DNA from: Arbacia lixula
Lineage: Eukaryota > Echinodermata > Echinoidea > Arbacioida > Arbaciidae
Length of the DNA: 64,000 nt
Reading direction: 5' to 3'
Assembly: GCA_963669155.1 (NCBI GenBank)
Contig: OZ022580.1
Location: 23,099,512 to 23,163,511, forward strand
The position numbers and the translations under genes were made by a program. Shown here one piece after another: positions 40,307 to 52,746 of the stretch (positions within the stretch are counted from its first letter, which is position 1; every line of letters begins with the position of its first letter). The notes beneath the pieces are model-generated. The model saw nothing but the letters and a program-made list of their open reading frames with translations. It did not search any database and was not told where the DNA came from.

Positions 40307-43300
40307 TGAGAAAGCTGCTAACAGAGATATATAGAAAGAATGATAATCAGATATTGAGTGAAGGATAGAGAAAGGGAGATGAGGAAGCAACTAACAGAGG
40401 AGAGAGAAAGAGAGCGAGAAAGCGAAGGAGAGAGATTGAAGAAAACAACCAATGGAGAGAGAGAGATAGATAGAGAGCGGACATCAGAGATATCGAGCAA
40501 AGGAGATAGGGAGATGCAAGAGAGAAGGGAGGTGACAGATAAAATAAACAGACTGACAGCACACTGTCATGGACAGGGGCAAAATGGGCTCAGGGATGGG
40601 TAATTATTTCTAGTCTACTGCAACCAAACCCTGCAAAAGGCCCGTTTCCACTGTTCCACAATTAAACTTTACATTATCGCAAGCATTTCAGGTTTGTGTA
40701 CCTACTAACCAGCTCAGTTGCATAGCCAAGAAGCTATGTACATGGGGTTATCAGTGCTTGGCACTAAGAGGGTTAACCCACTCAGTCCCATAGCCAAGAA
40801 GCTATGCTGTTATTGAGATGGGGCTGTCAGTGCTTGGTACTGAGAGGGTTAACCCACTCAGTCCCATAGCTTAGAAGCTTTGCTGTTATTGAGATGGGGC
40901 TGTCAGTGCTTGGTACTGAGAGGGTTAACCCACTCAGTCCCATAGCTTAGAAGCTTTGCTGTTATTGAGATGGGGCTGTCAGTGCTTGGTACTGAGAGGG
41001 TTAACCCACTCAGTCCCATAGGCAAGAAACTATGCTGTTATTGAGATGGGGCTGTCAGTGCATGGTACTGAGATGGGTAACTTGCTCAGTCCCATAGCCA
41101 AGAAGCTAAGTTGTTATTGGTATGGGTAAAATATTGGTAAGCAAAAATATAGGCTTGTACAGCACATGGTCATGTACATGCTGTTTAACTCTTTGATTTC
41201 CAGGCGATCTGCTGCTCGAGGGGCATGTATAAGATGTGTAAAAAATGGAAACGAAGAGTTCATTCATACAGCATCACGTTTGACAATTATTGTGATTTGG
41301 GGTGCAAAATACCTAATCAGAAGAAAAATTTCCATGTGTGTGCTGAACAATACAGTATAGTTATACAGTTGTTCAACAGCAAATAATGAAATAATGAAAA
41401 CGAACTTGATAATGGCAATGGGCTCTAATCATGACACCCTTGCTCCTCTTTTTGAAATTGGATATCAATTAATATTTATGAAGGCTGTTGACTCCCCGGT
41501 AGCTTATCGGCCAAATTGCATATTTGCATTGGAAGAACAGTTCTGCCATTCCACATAATTTTGTCACTTATGTTTGGGAATGGGTGGGGGGGGGGGGGGG
41601 GAGGGGGGGGGGGCTCATGTGAAGGTGGGGAGGGGGAAGATTTAAGGTGATGATGTTGAGGGAATTATGTGGGCCCATTTAAAGTGATGTATGGGGCGGC
41701 TGCAATGTTGTTTATTTACCCAGTAGGAGGGGTATGAGCTATAGGTGTTAGAGGTGTGTGGACGGGGCATGAATCCTTCAGCACCTTCCAAACACTACAA
41801 TATTTTTCACTCCCATGACCGGGCGATTTATGAGGTAAACTGGTCTCAGAGCTAAGTTAAAGACAGAGTGTCCCTTTTGCAGGTCAAAATATACCATTTT
41901 GTACAAACTGCAGAAAATGGAAGATGATACTGTATCAGACTCTCTCAATAATAGATCTGGAAACTGACTTCAAGCAAAATTATATTGATCTGAAGATTTT
42001 GTGGAGGCTTTGGGGTGGGTCGTGCAAAACCTACAGTTGTACAATACATTTGAATGTACACATTACAATATAAAAATAAGCATATGAACATATAAACCAA
42101 AAAATAACATAAAACAATTTGAAACATACAACAAGAAATGTTCATGTACAAAGTCATTTGAAAGAGAAAACAAACATGTATTGAAGAAAAAAAAACACAT
42201 TCAATTTGCTGTTGTTTTACTTTCATTAAATGTTTCATATTGAACTAATGTACTATACAAAAATCAGATGTTCAAAGGCAGTTGATAGCAGTTTTATATG
42301 TACATGTATTAGATGTATGCAAGATTTGAATTTTGTTGGGTAACATTTGGCTCCTCGATACGCACATGTAAATTTCAAGATCTTGATTACCCTTCTCACT
42401 AATTACCCCCATATTTTATCTTCCCCTTTTCCTTGTCCCCCAATTTTTCCTTTCTTGCAGCTTTCCGACGTCAGGTGACAAGTAACCCCACCCTGAAATG
42501 GCAGTACTTCAGCTCGGAGGTAGGGGTGCACACCGTGTACCCTGCCACGCCCTTCACCGCCACTCACCCTCATGCAGACAGGTGCATCGTAGACGTGCGC
42601 AGCAAGTAAGTACCGTACCATGTATGCCAGTTTTCTGACGCGTCACATTACAGGAGTCAGACTTCGGGAGTATCACCAAAATGATACACATTTTCAATAT
42701 TCCAAAATGATTTGAAAACTTTGGATGATACCCTTAAATTTTGACAGCCTGAGAACACTTTGATGTCAAGGCTAAAAGAAAAATTGTCATATGAACATTA
42801 GATTGTGTTGCTTGGCTACAGGGCTTTCGAACAGTTCTGATCCAAACGGAGGACTAGAGTCTATGGATAGCTAGAGAAGAAAATGGGACTTTATGTATGG
42901 AAGTCTACTGAGGTAGACCTCTTCATTGAATAGGTTGGTTTAAAAATGCCCAGACTGCCCCAAAGCCAGGCTACTGATTGTGACAATATTTGTAGCTTTA
43001 CAGTAACAGTAGTAGAAGAACTAGCAGCTGCTACAGTAGTAGTAATATTAGCAGTACAAGTACTAGTAGTAACAGTAGCAGAATATATTATAATTATATT
43101 CATAGTAATAGTTGTAATCAGTAGAAATCAATATATTAGAAGTATTTTTCTTTCTGTTGCTGCTCTTGTTGGTACTCTCTCAGTGCCAGCCATTTAGAGT
43201 TTCATATCAAATGCAGCACAGTTTGTTGCCTATGGGACTGAGAGAGTTTATCTATATCGTTGAAGCTGCCTTCATCATCACTGATGATATTAAAGAATGC

Positions 43301-43502
43301 TGAGAAGGGGACTTGAACCATAATCCCTGTAGTCTGCTTCACTATGTATGGTTACTGGTATCTACGCACTAGTCCATTTCATCTCCATGTCTTACCCCTG
43401 TGCTTTTATCAGCAACACAGGCAGTAACTCTATCCTCTGTTTAGTTCTTAACCTATCGGGCGGAAGTGAAATAAATTGGACTGAAACCAGAGTCATACTG
43501 GT

Positions 43503-43570
<68 letters not shown>

Positions 43571-43809
43571 TGGCATTGACAGAGAATAGATAAGAACTAG
43601 AGTATATACTAGGGAGCTACACCATCAGTGGTCTACAGTAGATGATTCTGAGAGACAATGCACAAATTGGTTTAGAAATACATGTATAGGTGAGCTGCTT
43701 GATGAAAATTGATATTGAATTAAATATTGAATATTACATTAAAACAAAAACATTATATCCCTTAAATAGTAGTAGCAGTACTACTACTAGGAGTAGTAGT
43801 AGCAGTAGC

Positions 43810-43891
<82 letters not shown>

Positions 43892-43918
43892 ATAGTAGTA
43901 GTAGTAGTAGTAGTAGTA

Positions 43919-43976
<58 letters not shown>

Positions 43977-46900
43977 ATGTAGTACAATGGTTTGTTTAAA
44001 AATAACAGAATGGTAGCAGAAGGCTTAAAAATATTACAGATTTTACAGGGGGACATATTCATACATGTTTTTGAAGTCCAAAAGAAAAGAAAATCATAAT
44101 GAACATTATGAATAATTACAATGTGGGTAGCAGATCCACATCTTACTTGTTTCTCTGATTATCATTATACATTTAATCTTCAATTGAAGCCAACTTTTCT
44201 TTTAAGTTATTTTGAGTTGTGATTGAGATTTTATAAATATTCAACAGCTATACTGTAGGACTTTAGTGAAGCTGTGTACAATGTAGTGTATGATTCATGT
44301 ACATGTACAATGTACCATACATGTAGATTCATACACATTATTTGTATGGTTAAGTGTTCATCTATGCTGAGATTCATGACTTTTGTAAAGGGCTACCCCT
44401 GGAAATTGAATGGGATAGAAAGAAGCAGACATACATATAGTGATCCATGCAGGTACATGTCGAGGAAATGTCAGGCCTGCCGTTGAGCAGTATTCTGTGC
44501 AGTCCTGTGATTGCCATTATCCGTCCAAGCCTCCTGACATTCTTGCGAATTTGCACCTCATCGGTTGTGAGGGCACTCCATCTTCTTGCCTGGCATGCTG
44601 CTGCGTTCACACCAGACATTGTGTAGTGAACAGGCAGATTAAAGATGTCCTGTTTCACATGACATATAGCACATCATAGTGTACACAGTTCCGCTTGACA
44701 CGTACATCTGAACAGCCATTGACATACTTGAAAATTGTACATGGCTTGAAAGGGTTAACCATTTTCTGGTGTACACATCATCACATTAAGCTACATAATG
44801 TTCACACTTTTACGCAGGCACAATTTAAGATTTCTGTTCAGTCTGTTGTGATTTAAGCAGCTACATGTACAGAAGCAGCACAGTACCCAAAGCTGTGTGA
44901 TTGCTAAAATAGAAGTAGAGGTGACGTGTTATTCTTGCCTGCAATTTTAGATAGATCACCATCACGTGTGATTTATAAGGCCAACTTTGTTACCTGTAAT
45001 TGGAAGTGACACACACTCACATGTACTGCAATTTCTATGTTCCCAAAACTCTTGTCTGAACATGGCCATCAGGAGAAGCAATAAAGCTGAGTGCCTTCCC
45101 TGTGTTTCCCATTTCCTCCTCCGCGCTAGCACAAGAGGCAGAGCGATTGTTTTCAGTGCCTCTTTCACACCAACATGTCTGAACATGGCCCACTTGTATG
45201 TTCTCCATCTCATACCTCGCTCTAGCACAAGAAGCCTTCTTTGCCTCTGTTACACCGCCATGTCTGAACATAGCCATCAGGAGATGCAACGTATCTGAGT
45301 GCATCTCCTGTGTTTTCCTTCTTCTGCCTTGCTTAAGCACAAGAAGCAGAGAGATTGTCTTCAATGCCTCTTTCATACTAACATGTCTGAATGTGGCCAT
45401 CGTGAGATGCAATATATCTGAGTGCCTCTCCTGTGTTTCCCATATCCTACATCGCTCGAACACTAGAGGCAGGAGCGATTGTCATCAGTGCCTCTTTCAC
45501 ACCAGCATGCTGAAAATGGCCATCATTAGATGCAGTATCTGAGTGCCTCTCCTGTGTTTCCAATCTCATGCCTCGCTCAAGCACAAGAGGCAGAGCGATT
45601 GTCATCAGTGCCTCTTTCACACGGACAACTGAAGTGCAAGGGATTAGTAAGGGAGCTCCTGAAGCTAAGGTGTTTGGCTGGCTGTGGAGTGCTTAGACAC
45701 AAGCATGGCTACATACGGGGCATTGCTACATTATGTGCAGTGGAGCCTGAGTTCAACTTCTCAGTGGACTTCAATTGATGTGTATGATCACACAGTGCAG
45801 ATTGCATTTGATTGCAATTGGGTGGATCCATAACACGGTGCGCCACCTATTGGTTACAGCAGACAGGCTGACATCCGCTGAATGGGTTAACCTCCTCAGT
45901 CCCATAGGCAAGAAACTGAGTTGTAAATGATCAGGGGCTGTCTGTGCTCAGTACTGAGTGGGTTAACGAACTCAGTCCCATAGGCAAGAAACTGAGTTCT
46001 AAATCATATGGGGTTGTCTGTGCTCACTGCTCATTACTGAGTGGGTTAACTCACTCAGTCCCATAGGCAAGAAACTGAGTTGTTATTGAAATGGAGCTGT
46101 CAGTGCTTGGTACTGAGAGGGTTAACCCACTCAGTCCCATAAGCAAGAAACTGAGTTGTAAATGACATGGGGTTGTCTGTGCTTAGTACTGGTGTTTGAT
46201 AATTTGTTACAGTATATCATCCCTATCTACAGAAAGTCTCACAAGTTTATTTTGTGTGGCTTGTTTGTTTCTGTGGAACTCTTTAGTTCCTGTGCCAGAT
46301 ACATGTAAATGCTACTTATTGGGATTTTTATGAATTATTGGTGACAAAATGCACATGTGACACACAAAGAGACTTAAAGAAAAGAACATTTTGTTTGTGG
46401 TAATCCTACATGCATGTATACATTGGTGAGTTCCCATTATCTTGACTTGCAGGAGCCTATACGCATCAACTGTGAGGGCAGCCTCAAAGAACGTGGTGAT
46501 CATCGTGGACAGGGGTTCGTCCATCAGCTCAGTGTCTCTAGGCATCGCCCAGAAGGCCGCTAATGTGGCCCTCAGCGTACTCTCCAGGAAAGATAAGGTA
46601 CAGTTCTTATGGGGAAATTTATTTGCAAGAGATCAGGGGGAAAAAAGAAAAAGAAAAAAAGAAGAGATAATTGTGGGGGCTATTATCAAAGCCCGATTAT
46701 TTACAAGGGGCCCTTGGTTACATACATTTACATGGGAAGGCTGTTTTTTTTTTTCATTTTATGGGCCAAGTTCCCCTGAGCTCCTGTATATTTCTTTTTC
46801 ATTGGTACCTGTACATTTATGTGGTATTGTTTTGGTAAAAGACTGGATAAGGCTTTTCTTAGTGTACTCTAAATAAAAAACTGATATAGTATAATGTACA

Positions 46901-49425
46901 GATAGCATGCCAGGAATGATTTTTTTGCTGGTATCGCACGGATTGTATGATTTGTTGCTGAATTTCAGGTTTGTATCCATTTTCATAACATACTATTACC
47001 ACCCTAAATCTTCTTCCCCCCCCTCCCTGTACCTTACCCAGGTTGCCATTCTGAGCATGGGCTCTGATGTTCTCATCAGCCAGCCTGGCAGTTGCTATGA
47101 CGACACGCTGGCACCGGCCTCGGCTGAAGTCAAAGACTCCCTGATTGAGTTTATTAATGGCATCAAGGGGATGGATGGTAAGTGACTTGCGATGTTGGCC
47201 CCCGTCATGTGACATGACTTTTGTGTGATTCCCTCTCTGCTTCACCGCCTCGTTCTTTCGGCCTCGGTGATGAGGGGAAATGCTTCTGATGAAGCGAAAT
47301 GCTTTTGACTCTCATTTCTTTTTAAGTTCTTGGTGCAATACATGTATCTCATAGGCTCCTCCTGCGCACACATGCTAATTTTATAAGCAAGGGTAAGTGT
47401 GGGAGAGAAATGCAACTGGGCAATATTGCACAAAGCTAAGCAAAATTTCTTCTGTAAACTCTTGTATTGAATGAACTCTTATATGAAATTCTTCTGAAAC
47501 ATATGCAAAGACTATATTTCTTTTTAAGGTCCCAGTGCAATACTATATTTTAGGCTCCACCTGCGCACACATGCACAGGATTAGTGTGGGAGAAAACTGT
47601 GATTGGCTAACATTGCATGAAGCTGGTCAACATTTCTTATATTAACCAGAATACTGTAAGCTAATTGATATCTAATGAATTATTAGCCCTTTACATGCCA
47701 CTAGTGGATTATTTCACTATAAAAGGGTTACAAAATTAGAAAAATAAGTTCCCACTAATCTATGTAAAATTATCCACTAAAAACGAATCTCACATTCGTT
47801 TGCCGCATTTAAGTCTCATTTTGACGAAAATTTGAAAAAAACGCACGCCTCCAGTGATGTATGAGAAGTCAAAATGCCATAAATGCCAACGGCGCAAATA
47901 AAATGTTTTATTCACGCCATTCAAACAATACGTTACCAACGGGAACACCAAAGCTTGTCCGAGGTTTGTCTGAGAAGCAACAACTAATAGATTCAAAGTG
48001 CATTCCATCCATTGAATCTGAATGACAAGATACAGGTGAATGCAATAACGCGTTACTATGCAGTTAGGGGGAAAGTTGTGAATACATTTCGAAAATGGTC
48101 TATTGTTGACTTCCGTACAATCTATGGAATTTTGACCTCTCATACGTCACTGGAGGCGTGCGTTTTTTTCAAATTTTCGGCAAAATGAGACTTTATTGCG
48201 GCAAACGAATGTGAAATTTGTTTTTATTGGATAATTTTACATAGATTAGTGGGAACTTATTTTTCTAATTTAGTAACCCTGTAATACACACAAACCCCAT
48301 AGAGAAGCAATGTGTCCAGCACACAAGGGGTTAAATACCTTTGGTGACTTCAGGAAGTATTTAAAAACATATGCATAGAAATATAAGAAAAAATGACACA
48401 CACCCTCCCGACGGCCTGGCCTGGCCGTCAGGTTATTGGTAGGTATGTTTTGTGGTATGGGGGATGCTCTGGGGAGAAATGGTTCAGGGACTTTTCATTT
48501 TATTGCCAAGCATTCTTTGGGCCCCAGAGAGCCATTTGTCACATTGCACAGGCTTCTGGTATGTATGTTGAGAAGGATAGCATCGTCAGCCACTCAGCTT
48601 TCTCCAGAGTACTGTTTACGTCATATACGTATTTCATGGGGCTTTTATTTTCGCGAATTTCGCAAATCTGGACTACTTGCGAATTCAACAAAACGCAAAA
48701 TTATGAATATGACGTGCTCGAGCACATGTGTTACTAGTACTAGTACTCCACGATCGCGAATTTAACCACTGAACTTACTGAAAAGTCCTGATTCGCGAAA
48801 AATTAGACTTGCGAAAAGTATGGCGTATACAGTACTCTGCAAGGAATACAAGTTTGATAGCACATGTTGATTACTTATGATGTTCCTATGCACCATATCG
48901 TAGGAATCACTCACCTTTTAGATGTTCATGCATGGTGGGACACCTTGCCTCCAATCATGTCATTTCATGCATCACGCACTCGATCAGATATGACCACCGA
49001 TCCATATTCCTGCCCGCGGCGTGATGAAATTAATTATTGATCCCTCACATCCTCTCTGATCAATACATTGAGGCCCGAAACACAAGCGCTGAAGGCGTTC
49101 AATTCTCAGTGGGAAAAAAGTCCAGAGATGTTTACTGTATACTGTGACTCAGGTGTTTTTTTTGGCAGCCAGTCAAACATTGAATAGGTTTTGTTTTATT
49201 TATGTTGTTGTCTCAGCTATGTTTATAATGCATAATGCAATAATGCAATGGTCTGATGGTGCTGTAGATCTTGTCTTAAATGTCTTTATACGGTACATGT
49301 TATTTTGTTGTTAGTTGTTAAGAGTATGGGGCTCTATCAGGGGGAAAAAGCCTGATATCAAGAAATGGAGTCCCTAAACAATGTTTGCATTATATGTAAT
49401 GTGGACAAACATTTCGTTTTGAGAG

Positions 49426-49457
<32 letters not shown>

Positions 49458-52400
49458 GGGAGGGTTATGGGAGGAGGGGGTTTTAATCTCTTTGCACCCA
49501 CCTCCCTTCTGCCAACATTTCAAGGTTTTATTGAATCAATGAATCAATATTAATAAATAATGAATCAGTAATGAGTGTGAATGAAAAGATAATGGATGTG
49601 TATAGATAGACTTTACCTTTTTTTTTTAACGCATAACATACCAAATGGCAGCCCTATTGCTTTTACCATTAGCAACATTGACATAGACATACATATAAAA
49701 TGCATGCAAAAATGTGAATGTATAACTGTAAAATGTAACATCAAGTGAATGTAAGTGCATAATGTCAATACATAAAAAACGAATGTACGATATGTTTCTT
49801 TCTTTTTCTCTCAGAGCCGTCCAATCACACGTCTGCGTTGAGGATAGCTTTTAACCTTATCCAGAGGACCATGGCACCCCAACCAGGGAATGGAACCAAA
49901 CCAGGTACAATCTCAACTCTCACTTGTAACTCTTTCATTAGCATTGGCATGAAGATATGTAGTGAACCAGTGGGTTTTCAAGGCCTAGTAATGTAAAGGT
50001 TAACTCTCTCATTACCTTTGGCCTGAAGATGTGTGGTAAACCAATAAGGTTTCCATGGCCCATTAATGTAAGGAGTAAATGTAATTGTGTAAATGCATTT
50101 TGATCATTGCATTTTGCCACAGGATTACCACATAAATGCTATGTTTTATTCCAAATGTGTAAACAAACTGAATGTTTTATTTATATAATCTGGCTTGCCC
50201 CTCCCCATTCATTAGTAATCATAAAATTGCATAAGTATTGTACAATTCATGTAGTGTATTAATGTGTATTTTTTTATATGTGGGTATATACATGTACAGC
50301 ATATAAGGGTTCCTAGCCCATTAGGGATATCAGGGGTATCAGGGAAAATTATTTTACTTTTTGCCAGTCAGGGGGAAAGTCATGGAATTTGATAAAAATG
50401 TCTGAAATCAGGGAAGTCAGGGAATTTTGAGTGGCACAGGGTTTTATACTGCAAATAGTTCATTGCAACACCATCAAAAACATGTGAATCTGGAAAGGAG
50501 TTTAACTATTATCGAATGTTGAGAGTTCATGAGGGAAAAATCAGGGAATTTCGTTATCTTGAAATGCTGGGAACCCTGGCATATATATGCAGACAATGTT
50601 CTTAACACTTTACATGCAATACACACAAGTCTCATTGAAGGCAATTTTTTTTGAAGGATTGATGAGCATTTTTCAGATGTGCGTGGAATAACTCGCATCT
50701 TATATTAGTTTGCATGAAATCATTAATTTCCCTCCGCATGATTAGTGGGTGTATTGTCATTTCTGTTATTTTCTTGCCTTCACATTTAATTTCAGACTCT
50801 GTAATCCTGTACATCAGTCCTGGCCATGCCAATTCCCAGGACGAGGTCAAATCGGCCATCAACATCGCCATCTCGGAGAACAGGAGGCTGCGGAATAGAG
50901 TCGTCATCATGACTTACGCGCTGGTGGAAGGTAGGTGTTAGTCTTACATCAAGACTCATGTGGGCGACATAATTCTCTCAGTAGATTTTCTCTGTGTATT
51001 GCAGACAGGGGGAAATTAAAACCAGAAATGGAATGAATTGCACTTTCCAATGATGATTTTCCCTCAGGATGTTCTTGTGACCTATTGTTATGCAGAAGGG
51101 CATATCTCGCTGGAGGATCTCATACAGTGTGTTTTGTACCATTTAGTGAAATGAAATATGTTATTGGGCAATTGTGACCTTTCATTAATGCAGAAGGGTG
51201 TACGAGGCTGGGGGATCTCATTCAGTGTATAATTTGCACCATTCAGTGAAATGAAATGACTCATCGGGCAATTGGGACCTTTTGTTAATGCAGAAGGATG
51301 TGCAAGGCTGGAGGATCTCATATACAGTGTATTTTGCACCATTCAATGAAATGAATTAATTCATTGTTCATTGTTCATTGTGACCTTTCATGAATGCAGA
51401 AGGGCATATCGGTCTGGAGTATCTCATACAGTGTATTGTGTACCATTAAGTAAAATCAAATAATCAATTGGGCATTAATCTCTGTGACCTTTTGTAAATG
51501 CAGAAGGGCGTACGGGACTGGAGGAGCTTGCCTTCCTGAGAGACTTGGCTGAGCAGGACAATGGGACGTATCGCGCTCTCTCCACAGACGCAGACATCCC
51601 GCCTGTACAAGTATGTTTCATTTTTAGAGCTGGCATGCAACGACTTTGTGATATGTAGTACGGTATAATGGTTTAAATGCAAATTATAATTTTTCGAAAT
51701 TAAAACAAAAAACCCCCAAAATTATAAGAGCCATGGTGTTTAATCAAGCACTTTGAGAGGTACTTTGTACTAGAAAAGTACTCCATGTAAATTGAATTGA
51801 ATTAAATTGAATATAATAATTTATTGCCCATTTATGGAAAATTTCTTTTACTGATAAGAAGTACATATGCTTCAATACAAAATATATTTTTATAGAGTTT
51901 AGATAATTGCATTTACTTGAATTCATTGTATGCCTTCACTGTAAATTGAATATTGTAAGTGTACAGACTTTTGTATTCAGTATGTGTTTTTTTTTATCTG
52001 CAAACTAAAATTAAATTAACGAAAAACCCAGAACATTAAAATCATGCAATGTAAAAGTGGATTAATTGTTATTTTGTCAAAAACTAAAATTAAATTGGAA
52101 AAAACCCAGAACATTAAAAACATAGAATGTAAAATTGGATTAATTGTTTTTTTTCCTAAAACTAAAATTAAATTGAAAAAACCTGGAACATTAAAAACAT
52201 GCAAGGTAAAAGTGGATTAATTATTATTCATCTGAAACTAAAATTAAATTTGAAAAACAAAGAACATTAAAACGTGGAATGTAAAAGTGGATTAAGTATT
52301 ATTTTTCTGATTGCTGTGGTATTGCAGGTGGGTATGATGACAGTGCTGAACCAGCTGAGCCACCTACCCACCACTGTAGGCACCTTCTACTCAGTGCTGC

Positions 52401-52646
52401 CCCAGCAGCTCAGCCAGACTGCTGTGGCCTTCTCATTGCCATACATGGACTACACTGGCACAGGTATTGTCTCTCTCTCTCTCTCTCTCTCTCTCCCTCT
52501 CTCTCTCTCTCTATCTGTCACTGTCTCTCTGTCTCGGTGGATGTCTCTGTGTCTCTGTCTCTGTGCCTCTGTCTCTGTCTCTGTCTATGTCCTTCCCTTC
52601 TCCCTCTTGTCCTTCTCCCTGGCATTCATGAACTACACCGGCACAG

Positions 52647-52695
<49 letters not shown>

Positions 52696-52700
52696 TTCTT

Positions 52701-52746
<46 letters not shown>

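Larger units (their letters stand above)
38152..42460 (+). other. CACHD1: CACHD1 intron 4
   Basis: Contains the 61-bp and 76-bp minisatellites, (GA)n at 40195-40303 and G runs near 39953 and 41586. No gene seen. Confidence 0.8.
42606..46452 (+). other. CACHD1: CACHD1 intron 5
   Basis: Dense in simple and tandem repeats: (GA)n, (TAG)n, a 123-bp minisatellite and a second 76-bp array. No gene seen. Confidence 0.8.
47178..49814 (+). other. CACHD1: CACHD1 intron 7
   Basis: Holds the local duplication at 47320, the long-TIR element at 47725, TIR family B copy 2 and a short (GA)n at 49425-49456. Nothing else supportable. Confidence 0.8.

Noticed and set aside
40705-41125. CRISPR-like array
   Set aside because: The units are contiguous 76-bp repeats without spacers, in a eukaryotic intron.
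44962-45542. Overlapping open frames on both strands
   Set aside because: They arise from the 123-bp minisatellite; the same peptide words recur with each unit.
51091-51430. Exon 10 echoes as alternative exons
   Set aside because: The similarity covers only the first 30 or so bases and then drifts away without a donor.
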